Origin: BQJU01 sp965229635
GTDB taxonomy: Bacteria; Bacteroidota; Bacteroidia; Chitinophagales; Saprospiraceae
NCBI GenBank assembly: GCA_965229635.1
Contig: OZ245894.1
Location: 3,286,001 to 3,350,000 of the forward strand
Direction of reading: 5' to 3'
Length of the DNA: 64,000 bases
Shown here: one piece after another, positions 45,147-53,346 of the stretch
Layout: the number at the start of each line of letters is the position of its first letter
How positions within the stretch are numbered: the first letter of the stretch is position 1
The notes under the pieces: model-generated
What the model was told of the DNA's origin: nothing
Databases searched by the model: none
Seen by the model: only the letters and a program-made list of their open reading frames with translations
Made by a program: the position numbers and the translations under genes

Positions 45147-45208
45147 AAATGAACAGATTTCAAATTTGGCGAAAGCGCTCTTTTAATTCACCTAAAAAAA
45201 GAAAAACC

Positions 45209-45892
45209 ATGAAAAGGATCTCATTTTTTGCCGTATTGATGATTGTATTGATTTCCAGCTGTAGCCGTCAGCGTTTTCAAACCAATGCCTACGGAGATTT
45301 GGCCAAAGAACACCATATATTGGCCATACTTCCGGTCGAGATGGTCATGACCGGTCGCATTCCTGCGGAATTGACGAAAGAAGACATCGACAAAATTGAA
45401 GAAGGAGAAAGCAAAGCCTTCCAGATGGCGCTGTTCTCTGAACTGAGCCGCGGATCTGGTTCCAGACGCAATGACATTGGGGTCAACTTCCAGCACTTTG
45501 ATGTGACCAACGACTTGTTGGAAGAGGCCGGCATCAGTTTTCGCGAAGCCTGGACGACTTCCCCCGTCAAACTGGCCAAAATTCTGGGTGTTGACGCCGT
45601 TGTAAAGTCTCGGGTTGAAAAACAGCAATACCTGACCGACCTGGAAGGTTTTGGCATCAGTCTGGCTAGCCGCATTGCCAATATCATGTTGCCCTACAGC
45701 CCCTTTGGCGGGTTCGTACGCACCCGTACCAGTGATGTATGGGCTTCCTGTAGTGTATTGGATAGTGAGGCCGGAGTATCCGTTTGGGCTTCCCGTCAGA
45801 AATGCCCTACCTACTGGAATCGTCCTACGCAGGATGTGGTGGTGGATATTTCGCGGGCCATGTGCAGACGTTTTCCCTACCGCGTCAATTAG
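45209..45892 (+). CDS. Lipoprotein of unknown function
   Basis: A 227-aa lipoprotein with MKRISFFAVLMIVLISSC lipobox; the true start is ATG 45209, since earlier in-frame codons add a charged, non-signal sequence. The mature part includes HHILAILPVEMVMTGRIPAE, FQMALFSELSR, KLAKILGVDAVVKSRVEKQQ and SVLDSEAGVSVWASR. The order 'ILPV...ILGVDAVV...' resembles envelope lipoproteins related to GNA1162/LpoB-type folds, but this is only a resemblance. It is transcribed away from the sigma-like gene, so it may share a control region with the protease cluster. Confidence 0.78.
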   Translation: MKRISFFAVLMIVLISSCSRQRFQTNAYGDLAKEHHILAILPVEMVMTGRIPAELTKEDIDKIEEGESKAFQMALFSELSRGSGSRRNDIGVNFQHFDVTNDLLEEAGISFREAWTTSPVKLAKILGVDAVVKSRVEKQQYLTDLEGFGISLASRIANIMLPYSPFGGFVRTRTSDVWASCSVLDSEAGVSVWASRQKCPTYWNRPTQDVVVDISRAMCRRFPYRVN

Positions 45893-45954
45893 AACCAAAA
45901 CATTTTTTTGTTTGTTAATATGGTGTTCCTTGCTATATTAGCGTAGGAATTTAT

Positions 45955-45988
45955 AAATGCCTGATTGCAAAAATGCAGTCGGGCATTT
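45955..45988 (+). terminator. Hairpin after the lipoprotein gene
   Basis: Fifteen-base arms, AAATGCCTGATTGCA and TGCAGTCGGGCATTT, pair with two G-T wobbles around AAAA. A short T-rich tail follows (ATTATT). Probable terminator 60 bases after the stop codon and 38 bases before the next start. Confidence 0.6.
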
Positions 45989-46026
45989 ATTACGCGCATT
46001 TTTCTGTATTAACCAAAAAAATTGAA

Positions 46027-46791
46027 ATGAGTAGACGAAAAGGATTTTTTGATTCCCGCAACCCCATTATGAAGGAGGATGCCTATCGCCAAACCAGTAA
46101 TCAAACACTGGACGGTGAATTTATCCAGCGTGCAGGTGAGCGTATGACGGTACAGGGAGCGATTAATAAGAGTTTTCTTCTTGGATTGATCATGCTGGCA
46201 ACAGCTGTAGTGGGGTACACCATGTTTAATCCACTCTTTGTATGGGGTGGGGCCATCGCCGGTTTTGTGGTGGTGATGATCGCGGCTTATCGGCCACAAA
46301 ATTCAGCCATTCTCGCACCAATCTACGCTGCTTTGGAGGGGCTATTTGTGGGGGGTATCTCCGCCATGTATGCCTCCATGTTTAATGGAATTATCTTTCA
46401 AGCGGTTACCCTGACCATGGGCGTGTTTTTTATCATGCTCTTTATTTACAAATCAGGTATCATTAAAGTAACCAATAAATTACGCACCGGTGTCATTATG
46501 GCAACGGGAGCAATCGCCCTGGTGTATATTGTCAGTTTTGCACTGTCTTTCTTCGGCATCAATATGCCGCTCCTGCACAGTACTGGTCCAATAGGCATTG
46601 GTATCAGCCTGGTGATTGTTGGCGTAGCTTCCCTGAATTTGCTGCTCGATTTTGACAACTTTGAGAAAGGCGAGCAGTACGGATCACCTATTTATATGGA
46701 GTGGTTCTCCGCCATGGGTCTATTGATTACCATCGTTTGGTTGTATGTTGAGATTCTGCGCCTGATTGCGCTGTTTTCTTCCTCCGACTAG
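46027..46791 (+). CDS. Bax inhibitor-1/YccA family membrane protein
   Basis: A 254-aa integral membrane protein with seven predicted hydrophobic segments (SFLLGLIMLATAVVGYTMF, LFVWGGAIAGFVVVMIAAYR, PIYAALEGLFVGGISAMYAS and others). The ending YMEWFSAMGLLITIVWLYVE matches the conserved last helix of the YccA/YetJ-like group, which act as calcium-permeable or protease-modulating proteins in characterised relatives. The start is ATG 46027; codons before it overlap the preceding hairpin. The N-terminal ~50 residues are hydrophilic. Confidence 0.9.
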   Translation: MSRRKGFFDSRNPIMKEDAYRQTSNQTLDGEFIQRAGERMTVQGAINKSFLLGLIMLATAVVGYTMFNPLFVWGGAIAGFVVVMIAAYRPQNSAILAPIYAALEGLFVGGISAMYASMFNGIIFQAVTLTMGVFFIMLFIYKSGIIKVTNKLRTGVIMATGAIALVYIVSFALSFFGINMPLLHSTGPIGIGISLVIVGVASLNLLLDFDNFEKGEQYGSPIYMEWFSAMGLLITIVWLYVEILRLIALFSSSD

Positions 46792-46811
46792 GCCAAATTA
46801 TTTTTGATCCT

Positions 46812-46848
46812 AAAAACGCGGATGGGCACAATACCCATCCGCGTTTTT
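46812..46848 (+). terminator. Terminator after the Bax-inhibitor gene
   Basis: Perfect 15-base arms AAAAACGCGGATGGG and CCCATCCGCGTTTTT around CACAATA; A- and T-tracts are built into the stem ends. It ends 12 bases before the next start codon. Confidence 0.9.
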
Positions 46849-46860
46849 CATAACTGGCTT

Positions 46861-47010
46861 ATGGGTGTATTGTTTATTATGTTTCTGTTGATAATAGGTG
46901 GCAACATAGCGATTGCCGTATATACCAGTCGCCAGAACCCTCAGCCTGACGAAACAGAGCAAGATGATATTTTGGATAGCGGTTTGACCCGTGAAAAAGA
47001 CAACAAATGA
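46861..47010 (+). CDS. Tiny single-pass membrane protein coupled to dksA-like gene
   Basis: A 49-aa protein from ATG 46861: one N-terminal membrane helix (GVLFIMFLLIIGGNIAIAVY) followed by a polar acidic tail (QPDETEQDDILDSGLTREKD). Its TGA overlaps the ATG of the next gene (ATGA), a good sign that it is translated and coupled. The longer reading from 46804 runs through the terminator hairpin and is rejected. No known family. Confidence 0.65.
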   Translation: MGVLFIMFLLIIGGNIAIAVYTSRQNPQPDETEQDDILDSGLTREKDNK

Positions 47011-47345
47011 TGACCCAGGAAGAACGTAAGTTGTTGAAGGAAAGAATTGTTGATCAGATTGCACAAACCGAGAAGGAAATCCATCACTTGGAGGATGCTA
47101 CCAAACCCATTGCTCCCGAAAACTCTATTGGTAGAGTGAGTAGAATGGATGCCATCAACAACAAGGGCGTATCGGAGGCAACGCTGCGTTCTGCAAGGCG
47201 TAAACTGGCCAATCTGCAACTGGCTTTGACCAAAATTGACAGCCCGGATTTTGGCATTTGTGTTCGGTGTAAATCACCAATTCCTCCCGCGAGGCTGATG
47301 TTTATGCCGCAAAGCAATCGTTGTGTGCGCTGTGCGGATCGATAA
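47007..47345 (+). CDS. DksA/TraR-family C4 zinc-finger protein
   Basis: A 112-aa protein with the DksA/TraR plan: an N-terminal coiled coil (EERKLLKERIVDQIAQTEKE ... RRKLANLQLALTKI) and a C-terminal zinc finger CVRCKSPIPPARLMFMPQSN-RCVRC (two CxxC pairs). DksA-type proteins bind the RNA-polymerase secondary channel; the acidic coiled-coil tip of true DksA is not evident, so it may be a TraR/YbiI-like variant. Coupled to the tiny membrane protein by an ATGA overlap. Confidence 0.87.
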   Translation: MMTQEERKLLKERIVDQIAQTEKEIHHLEDATKPIAPENSIGRVSRMDAINNKGVSEATLRSARRKLANLQLALTKIDSPDFGICVRCKSPIPPARLMFMPQSNRCVRCADR

Positions 47346-47386
47346 TTCGTGTACCAGAGTTGTTCTGCCGGGATTTGGGAAAAAAA

Positions 47387-47420
47387 ACAGGGCAGCAACG
47401 ATAGAATCGCTGAGCCCTGT
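47387..47420 (+). terminator. Hairpin after the DksA-like gene
   Basis: ACAGGGC and GCCCTGT pair around a 20-base loop that can itself pair (AGC..GAT / ATCGCT). No clear T-tract. Weak terminator candidate. Confidence 0.45.
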
Positions 47421-47776
47421 ATAACCCCAAAAAACCAAATGAAAACAATCTACATATGAATTCTTTATCAGAGGTTGCGGTTATTTCTTAGATAAACAAA
47501 GTCACTTGAGGTCAGTTTAACTTTGTCGAATTCGTTAACGCAAATTTAACAGATAATTGCTGGAAAACCCAAAAAAGATGTAGTTACATGCTTTTGGGGC
47601 ACTGAAAATGAGCGCATTTTTTAATATTTATTTATAATGAAATAAAACCATTGTTTTATTTTGATCATTAAGTTAGCTTTTTTTCGGGAAACAGTCAAAT
47701 GGCTCTGTCTATTTTAGCATAAATTTTTTTGAATTGGTCTGTTTCGGGACTTATCGTAGGAAAAAAATAAAAACTG
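47421..47776. other. 356-bp AT-rich spacer before radA
   Basis: No ORF or RNA gene is evident. TAACTTTG at 47518-47525 matches the Bacteroidota -7 element, but a well-spaced -33 is not obvious and it would leave a leader of about 240 bases. The last 150 bases are strongly AT-rich. The leader could hold regulation I cannot read. Confidence 0.5.
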
Positions 47777-49156
47777 TTGGCAAAAGTAAAAACCGTATTT
47801 GTATGTACCAATTGTGGGGCCACTTCGCCCAAATGGATTGGTAAATGTACCTCTTGTGAGGAGTGGAATACTTACGTGGAAGAAGTTATTTCCAAACCTA
47901 CCCGACAGGAGGAAAAAAGTCGCTCCTGGCAGCAGGAAGGGACAGGAAAAACCGGACCAAGGCCGATTCCTCTACCGGATATTAAGGCGGGTACTACTGC
48001 CCGAATCGTTACCGATGATGCGGAATTTAATCGCGTGCTGGGTGGTGGATTTGTACCAGGGTCGGTTATTCTGATTGGGGGCGCTCCGGGTATTGGAAAG
48101 TCCACTTTGTTGTTACAACTGGCGCTAAACCTGAAGGGGCGAATCTTGTATTGCTCAGGTGAGGAAAGTGAAGAACAAATTAAACTAAGGGCAGACCGGT
48201 TGGGGCCAAACCATCCGAACTGTTATATCCTTACGGAAACCAATACGACCAAGATTCTCAATCACGCGCAGCAGGTCGCTCCTCAGTTGATGATCATCGA
48301 TTCGATCCAAACCCTGTCTTCTCCCCACATCGAGTCGGCGCCAGGTAGTGTATCGCAGGTGCGGGAGTGTGCCTCGGATTTGCAGCGTTTTGCCAAAGAG
48401 ACAAATATCCCGATTGTGATTATCGGGCACATCACTAAAGAGGGATCGATAGCGGGGCCAAAGCTCCTGGAACACATCGTCGATGTCGTGCTGCAATTTG
48501 AAGGTGACCGCAACTATTCCTACCGCATCATGCGGACCATCAAGAATAGATTTGGCTCTACAGATGAACTAGGCATTTACGAAATGCAGGCTACCGGATT
48601 GCGGGAGGTTTCCAATCCCTCGGAATTATTGCTTTCGCAAAAAGATGAAGACCTGAGTGGCAGTGCAATTGCCGCCACTATGGAAGGATTACGTCCAATG
48701 CTGATCGAAACACAGGCGCTGGTGGCTACGGCCGTTTATGGCACCCCACAGCGTACGGCCACCGGCTTTGATTTGCGCCGATTGAGTATGTTGCTGGCGG
48801 TATTGGAAAAACGGGGAGGTTTGCCTTTCGGCCAAAATGACGTCTTCCTCAATATTGCTGGCGGTATTCGGGTAGATGATCCGGCGATTGATCTGGCAAT
48901 CGTTAGTGCGTTAATGTCTTCCCTTGAAGATGTGGCGATTCCTACCGATATTTGTTTCGCGGGTGAAGTGGGGCTTTCCGGAGAAATTCGGGCCGTCAAT
49001 CGCATCGAGCAGCGCATCCAGGAAGCTGATCGTCTGGGGTTTAAAGAAATATTTATTTCTAAATACAATACCAAAGGCCTTGATTTCAGCCGCTACCAGA
49101 TCAAGGTAACAACGATTGGGAAGATAGAGGAGTTGTATCATGCGTTGTTTGACTAG
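47777..49156 (+). CDS. radA: DNA repair protein RadA
   Basis: Hexameric RecA-like helicase that promotes branch migration in recombinational repair, 459 aa. N-terminal zinc finger Cys10-x2-Cys13-x10-Cys24-x2-Cys27; Walker A GGAPGIGKST (101-110); Walker B LMIIDSIQT; the RadA-specific KNRFG in IKNRFGSTDELG; a C-terminal Lon-protease-like domain (VFLNIAGGIRVDDPAIDLAI ... GEVGLSGEIR). The start is TTG at 47777 (MAKVKTVFVC), required because the zinc finger begins nine residues later and no ATG is available. Confidence 0.96.
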   Translation: MAKVKTVFVCTNCGATSPKWIGKCTSCEEWNTYVEEVISKPTRQEEKSRSWQQEGTGKTGPRPIPLPDIKAGTTARIVTDDAEFNRVLGGGFVPGSVILIGGAPGIGKSTLLLQLALNLKGRILYCSGEESEEQIKLRADRLGPNHPNCYILTETNTTKILNHAQQVAPQLMIIDSIQTLSSPHIESAPGSVSQVRECASDLQRFAKETNIPIVIIGHITKEGSIAGPKLLEHIVDVVLQFEGDRNYSYRIMRTIKNRFGSTDELGIYEMQATGLREVSNPSELLLSQKDEDLSGSAIAATMEGLRPMLIETQALVATAVYGTPQRTATGFDLRRLSMLLAVLEKRGGLPFGQNDVFLNIAGGIRVDDPAIDLAIVSALMSSLEDVAIPTDICFAGEVGLSGEIRAVNRIEQRIQEADRLGFKEIFISKYNTKGLDFSRYQIKVTTIGKIEELYHALFD

Positions 49157-49161
49157 ACGTG

Positions 49162-49372
49162 AGAGGCGGTAGGTTTTGGGCTTTAGGTTTTAGGGGAGTT
49201 TAGTCCACTAAACTTCCTCAACCGCCTCCCCCGCCTAAACTTCATAAACCATATAAACCTCATAAACCTTACTAATAATAGCTTCCAAATAATAAATACC
49301 AGAAAATAATCTAAGCAACCACTTATGCCCAAGTGCCAACTCTAAACTCTACACCCTAAACTCTAAACTAAA
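49162..49372. repeat. Structured intergenic repeat, copy B
   Basis: It starts with GAGAGGCGGTAGGTTTTGGG and ends with ACCCTAAACTCTAAACTAAA, the same ends as the element at 8469-8626. It also holds a segment complementary to the start of copy A (CTAAACTTCCTCAACCGCCT). AAACC-containing short repeats (CATAAACC three times) fill the middle. No coding capacity. Confidence 0.55.
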
Positions 49373-49376
49373 AAAT

Positions 49377-49784
49377 ATGTCACTACCCACCGACCATCCC
49401 ATCTTATTCTTCGACGGCGTTTGCAATTTGTGCAACGGCTTTGTTCAGTTTGTGATCAAGCGCGATCCGAAGGCGGTATTTCGGTTTGCGCCATTGCAAT
49501 CAGAGGAGGGGAGGGAAGTACTGGAAAACGCCAACTTGTCCACAGAGGAATTGAGTACGGTGGTATTGTATTGGAAAGGTGAAATCTATACCCACTCCGA
49601 TGTACCGCTGGAAGTGGCGAAGTTGCTCGGCGGAGGATGGCAACTCTTTTACATCTTTCGCATCATTCCCAAAGGCATTCGCAATGCTATTTACGACTGG
49701 GTGGCGCGTAATCGCTACCGGTGGTTTGGTCGAAAAGAATCTTGCATGATTCCTACGCCGGATTTAAAATCTCGTTTTTTATAA
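49377..49784 (+). CDS. DCC-family (DUF393) thiol-oxidoreductase-like protein
   Basis: A 135-aa protein with the family's namesake start, ILFFDGVCNLCNGFVQFVIK (DGVCxxC near residues 13-19), followed by FRFAPLQSEEGREVL and a C-terminal aromatic helix, VARNRYRWFGRK. The thioredoxin-like CxxC suggests a redox role; the physiological substrate is not established. Its end overlaps the convergent Nudix gene by six bases. Confidence 0.9.
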   Translation: MSLPTDHPILFFDGVCNLCNGFVQFVIKRDPKAVFRFAPLQSEEGREVLENANLSTEELSTVVLYWKGEIYTHSDVPLEVAKLLGGGWQLFYIFRIIPKGIRNAIYDWVARNRYRWFGRKESCMIPTPDLKSRFL

Positions 49785-50342
49785 CCAGCCTAAAATGTCG
49801 AGCGCCAGGTAGGCGGCCCCGAGGTTGATAAAGGAGTTTTCCGATTCATTTTGCAGAAAGGTACGGAATTGTGACAAAGGCAGTAGGAATACTTCAATGT
49901 CTTCCAATGCATCGGGATTTGGAGCTTGTTTATATTCACAATCCGTTGCCAGAATGATGTGCTGAGTTTCCGTAGAGTAGGAGCTACGGGTAGATTTGAG
50001 CCACAGCAGTTTCCCGGCTTTGTATCCCGTTTCTTCCAGTAGTTCCCGGGCGGCGGCCTCTTCGGGCGTTTCCCCTTTGTCGATGAAACCTTCAGAAAAA
50101 CTGGAGAGGATTTGTTCCGGCCCGGCCCTGAACTGGCGGGTGAGAATGGCCTCTCGATCGGCAGTAAAAGCTGCAATCGTTACATAGGCTGCATTACCCA
50201 CAATATCAAAATCGGCAATCTGTCCATTGGGAAGTTCAAACTGGCGGACGATGATTTTTCGCCAGCCATCGTAGGCCAAATGCTCTTTTAATTTTCGCCA
50301 GTGCTGCATATCGGTCGTAAAAGTTTTAACTAAAGTGGTCAT
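49779..50342 (-). CDS. Nudix hydrolase (ADP-ribose pyrophosphatase-like)
   Basis: A 187-aa enzyme with a complete Nudix box, GFIDKGETPEEAAARELLEE followed by TGY (Gx5Ex7REuxEExGu). The preceding RQFRAGPEQILSSFSEGF and the N-terminal beta-rich half (RQFELPNGQIADFDIVGN) are typical of NudF/NUDT5-like ADP-sugar pyrophosphatases. It hydrolyses a nucleoside diphosphate linked to another moiety; exact substrate unproven. Convergent with the DCC gene. Confidence 0.9.
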   Translation of the reverse strand: MTTLVKTFTTDMQHWRKLKEHLAYDGWRKIIVRQFELPNGQIADFDIVGNAAYVTIAAFTADREAILTRQFRAGPEQILSSFSEGFIDKGETPEEAAARELLEETGYKAGKLLWLKSTRSSYSTETQHIILATDCEYKQAPNPDALEDIEVFLLPLSQFRTFLQNESENSFINLGAAYLALDILGWL

Positions 50343-50465
50343 TTCTTAAGCTTCTTTCACCAGCCTCCACATTTTCTTTAAAAAATTATAAAAATGCTAA
50401 CAGCTACTTAACCCCTCTTAACATTTAAAGCCTACATCTTCGCATCAACAATTGCTCACACAAAA

Positions 50466-51164
50466 ATGATGAAAATGAACAAGACACCAAAATTTGCCAT
50501 TCTCGCAGTACTGATGATTGCTGCAGTTTCCCTTCAAGCACAAATTTCGGTTGGCGTAAAAAGTGGGTTCAACTGGGCCAATGTCAAAACCACGGAAGCG
50601 TTGGGTAGCATTACTCCCGATTTTAATTCACTGGATGAATTCAATTTTGGATTGGTGACAGAAGTCGGCATCACTGATTATTTTGCCATTCAGCCCGAGC
50701 TGAATTTTGTGAAAAAAGGTTTCGGCATGGATGTCGGAACAGATATGGAACTCTTTGGCATCAACCTACCCGTTGGCGTGAATGCAGAGTCGCGTTTCAA
50801 TTACGTAGAAGTGCCGTTGCTGGCCAAGTTTAAGTTTGGCAGCGAACGTGTGAAGGCCTATGTTGTAGGTGGTCCTACTTTCGGCTATGCCACCGGCGGT
50901 AAGATCGATACGAGGGCGAAGGTATTGGTAGAAATTCCATTGGGTAGTATCCCCATCAATCTTGACAATATTAACTACGAGCGCTTTGAAGTGGGCGCAG
51001 CGCTTGGCGCTGGTGTAAGTTTTGATACCGGCTTTGGCCAAATCTTTGCCGATGCACGCTACCAGAAAGGCTTTACTGAATTGTACGATATTCCTTTAGT
51101 AAATGAAAGGGTGACCAATCAGGGCTTCGGCGTGAATGTCGGATTCATGGTGCCGATCAACTAG
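50466..51164 (+). CDS. PorT/OmpA-type outer-membrane beta-barrel protein
   Basis: A 232-aa exported protein, signal peptide ending SLQAQ. The mature part is the eight-stranded barrel common in Bacteroidota (porin-family/PorT-like): SVGVKSGFNWANVK, FNFGLVTEVGITDYFAIQPE, FNYVEVPLLAKFKF, VKAYVVGGPTFGYATGG, FGVNVGFMVPIN. The PxLxxxK and YxxxPxL features are present. No periplasmic OmpA domain. Role likely structural or transport; unproven. Confidence 0.88.
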   Translation: MMKMNKTPKFAILAVLMIAAVSLQAQISVGVKSGFNWANVKTTEALGSITPDFNSLDEFNFGLVTEVGITDYFAIQPELNFVKKGFGMDVGTDMELFGINLPVGVNAESRFNYVEVPLLAKFKFGSERVKAYVVGGPTFGYATGGKIDTRAKVLVEIPLGSIPINLDNINYERFEVGAALGAGVSFDTGFGQIFADARYQKGFTELYDIPLVNERVTNQGFGVNVGFMVPIN

Positions 51165-51435
51165 TGCGACTAGTCCGAAATGATTGATTCTTTTTTCAGC
51201 TTCTAAGTATTAAATGTCAATTATTTCGGCATCAGTTCTTTTGTCAATACCGGGTTTACCCCGTCCTAATATATTTCCAATAAGTTCAGTAGTTCTTGCC
51301 GTTGGGGAGTAATCTCCAGCGGCAATTTTGTTTGCGCTTCTTTTTACAATTTTTTAAAGGGTAGTGTGCTCACAACGCGGAAAATGTGGTGTAGCTTTGT
51401 GGAGAGGAAGATAAATCACGCGAAGAAGCAAAGTT

Positions 51436-51565
51436 GTTTTTGCAGAAACCTTGCAGTTTCTACAAAAGTGCTATACATGATGTTGACTTTTAGGAAAGGA
51501 CAAGATTAACGGGATTAACATGATTTTTAGGTATTGCAGAAAATCCATTTTGGATTTTCTGTAAT
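51436..51565. repeat. ~130-bp direct repeat, copy 1
   Basis: It starts TTTTTGCAGAAACCTTGCAG and ends with a CAGAAAATCC-ATTTT-GGATTTTCTG hairpin. The beginning also forms a small hairpin, AGAAAC/GTTTCT. The centre has GACAAGATTAACGGGATTAA. The second copy begins at 51689 in the same orientation. Confidence 0.75.
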
Positions 51566-51688
51566 GCTTCTTTTGTTCTCTTTTGTTTCTATTGTGGTTC
51601 AAATTTCATCGCCGAATAGGCGATATCCTTGGCGGCTTCGCGGCTTCGCGAGAGGAATTGATGGCACGCCAAGTCGCAGAGGACGCGG

Positions 51689-51820
51689 AGTTTTTTGCAG
51701 AAACCTTGCGGTTTCTACAAAAGTTCATATAGGATGTTGACTTTTTTGGGGGGACAAGATGAACAGGATTTACAAGATTTTTAGGAATTACAGAAAATCC
51801 ATTTGGGATTTTATCTAATC
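51689..51820. repeat. ~130-bp direct repeat, copy 2
   Basis: Same order of blocks as copy 1 with scattered substitutions: TTTTTTGCAGAAACCTTGCG, GTTTCTACAAAAGT, GGATGTTGACTTTT, GGACAAGAT, GATTTTTAGG, CAGAAAATCCATTTGGGATT. The terminal hairpin is weakened here. Confidence 0.75.
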
Positions 51821-51935
51821 TCACTTCTGTGACCTCGTATGTTTGTAGAAGCAAAAAAAGCTTCTGATTTTGATATGACTTCAATTGTTGATCACGACCT
51901 GTTTTTATGGTCAGTTTATTAACAAATTTATACCC

Positions 51936-52730
51936 ATGAAATACCTTTTTTCCTTACTCGTCGTCTGCGCTCTTTCCCTTTCCCTAGGCGCACAAATGCC
52001 GCTGCCCAATGCTCACGCCCACAATGATTATGAGCATGACCGACCTCTGATCGAGGCCCTGGAAAATGGATTCACTTCGGTGGAGGCGGATGTTTTTCTG
52101 ATCGATACCACACTATATGTTTATCACAATAAGCCGGGAAGACCGTCAGAAGCTCGTACATTGGAAAACCTTTACCTGCAACCTCTGGAAAAATGGATTG
52201 CAGAGCACCAGGGGGTGGTTTATTCCGGCTATGATGGTTTTTTCTATCTAATGATCGATTTTAAGACGGAGCCCGTTTCGACTTACCAGCAGCTTAAGAA
52301 AGTGTTGTGGCGCTATGAATCTATACTCTCCATCGTAAGGGAAGGGGTAGAAGAGGCAGACAAGCCGGTGAAAGTCTTTATTTCGGGCAACCGGCCCTGG
52401 GAGGCAGTATTTCAGGAAACGGAGGTCATTGCTGCCCTGGATGGTCGTCCGGGAGAACTGGGGCAGGACATTCCGCCCGCTCTGATGCCGGTGGTGAGCG
52501 ACCATTACAAGAAGTTCTTTCGCTGGAAAAGGAAGGCGCGGGTAAAGGCAAAATACCGAAAGCAGCTCACAGAATTTGTAGACAAAGCCCACGCCGAAGG
52601 TAAAAAAGTGCGCCTTTGGGCCGCTCCTGATCACCCCGATGCGTGGCGCTTTTTGCAGGAGATGGGTGTAGATTTGATCAATACGGATCACCTGGAAAAG
52701 CTTAAAAACTTCCTTTTAGAAAAGAATTGA
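51936..52730 (+). CDS. Exported GDPD/PI-PLC-like phosphodiesterase (AIM6-like)
   Basis: A 264-aa exported protein from ATG 51936 (signal peptide MKYLFSLLVVCALSLSLGAQ). TIM-barrel phosphodiesterase motifs are LPNAHAHNDYEHDRPLIEAL (catalytic first histidines), GFTSVEADVFLIDTTLYVYH (Glu-x-Asp metal ligands and second His region), YLMIDFKTEP, and a C-terminal KKVRLWAAPDHPDAWRFLQE with GVDLINTDHL. The HAHNDY start marks the AIM6/PI-PLC-like branch. It probably cleaves a phosphodiester in the periplasm; substrate unknown. Confidence 0.85.
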   Translation: MKYLFSLLVVCALSLSLGAQMPLPNAHAHNDYEHDRPLIEALENGFTSVEADVFLIDTTLYVYHNKPGRPSEARTLENLYLQPLEKWIAEHQGVVYSGYDGFFYLMIDFKTEPVSTYQQLKKVLWRYESILSIVREGVEEADKPVKVFISGNRPWEAVFQETEVIAALDGRPGELGQDIPPALMPVVSDHYKKFFRWKRKARVKAKYRKQLTEFVDKAHAEGKKVRLWAAPDHPDAWRFLQEMGVDLINTDHLEKLKNFLLEKN

Positions 52731-52969
52731 CCAACACGAATGGGTAGTTTTTCTCTAAAAAAGCCGCTATTTGTCGACTTTAAGCGTGATTTCATAGATT
52801 CTGCACTTTTTGAAGCAACTTTTCAAAAAATCTGTCGTCTTTCATAATAGAGAGTACAAGAGAACATAAGTTAATTAAATAGTTTATAATTGGTTCTATT
52901 TGAAGGTGTTACGCCACTGTAATGCCCTGTTCAGATATTGCCCATTGTTAACCATTAAACCCGATTGTC

Positions 52970-53311
52970 ATGAAAACCTTCAAAATCACCCTGACGTTAG
53001 TCGCTGCCTTATTGTTTGCTTCTACAACCTTTGCCGAAGTGCCCTCTGCACTGGAAAGAAACCTTCGAATTACCGTAGCTACCTGGCTACAGGCCCCGGA
53101 TTTATTGGAAAAGGGGATCGATAAAACGACCGTTCATTTGAAATTTTCTATTAATAAAAAAAATGAACTGGAAATCATGGAAATCGATACCGAAAAGGAG
53201 TTTTTGATCCCTTTCATCCTGGAGAGATTGCAGGGCAGGAAACTCAAGAAAAAAATTGAAGATCACGAGACAGTATATAACATTACAGTCTCTTTTGTCG
53301 CGGAAAAATAA
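52970..53311 (+). CDS. Small exported protein of unknown function
   Basis: A 113-aa protein with signal peptide MKTFKITLTLVAALLFASTT and an FAEV cleavage site. The mature ~90 residues (VHLKFSINKKNELEIMEIDT ... YNITVSFVAEK) have an alternating strand-helix-strand plan resembling a TonB-C-terminal-like or energy-transducer periplasmic fold, but no motif is diagnostic. Preceded by a 240-bp spacer holding a small TTTTTGAA/TTCAAAAA hairpin at 52807. Confidence 0.75.
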   Translation: MKTFKITLTLVAALLFASTTFAEVPSALERNLRITVATWLQAPDLLEKGIDKTTVHLKFSINKKNELEIMEIDTEKEFLIPFILERLQGRKLKKKIEDHETVYNITVSFVAEK

Positions 53312-53346
53312 CGTGTCATAACTTGATAGCGGGATCGAGGTCTGGT

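Larger units (their letters stand above)
51165..51935. other. 770-bp gene-free region with two direct repeats
   Basis: No credible ORF. The content is the duplicated ~130-bp element at 51436 and 51689. Between the copies lie a palindrome-rich stretch (GGCGGCTTCGCGGCTTCGCG) and text of the type ACGCCAAGTCGCAGAGGACG, related to CGCGAAGAAGCAAAG before the first copy. Such decaying intergenic repeats are common in Bacteroidota. Confidence 0.6.

Noticed and set aside
46804..46860. Longer start of the tiny membrane protein
   Set aside because: It would run through the perfect terminator hairpin at 46812-46848.
49260..49280. CATAAACC repeats considered as a CRISPR or telomere-like array
   Set aside because: Units are only 8 bases, irregular, and lack spacers of constant length.
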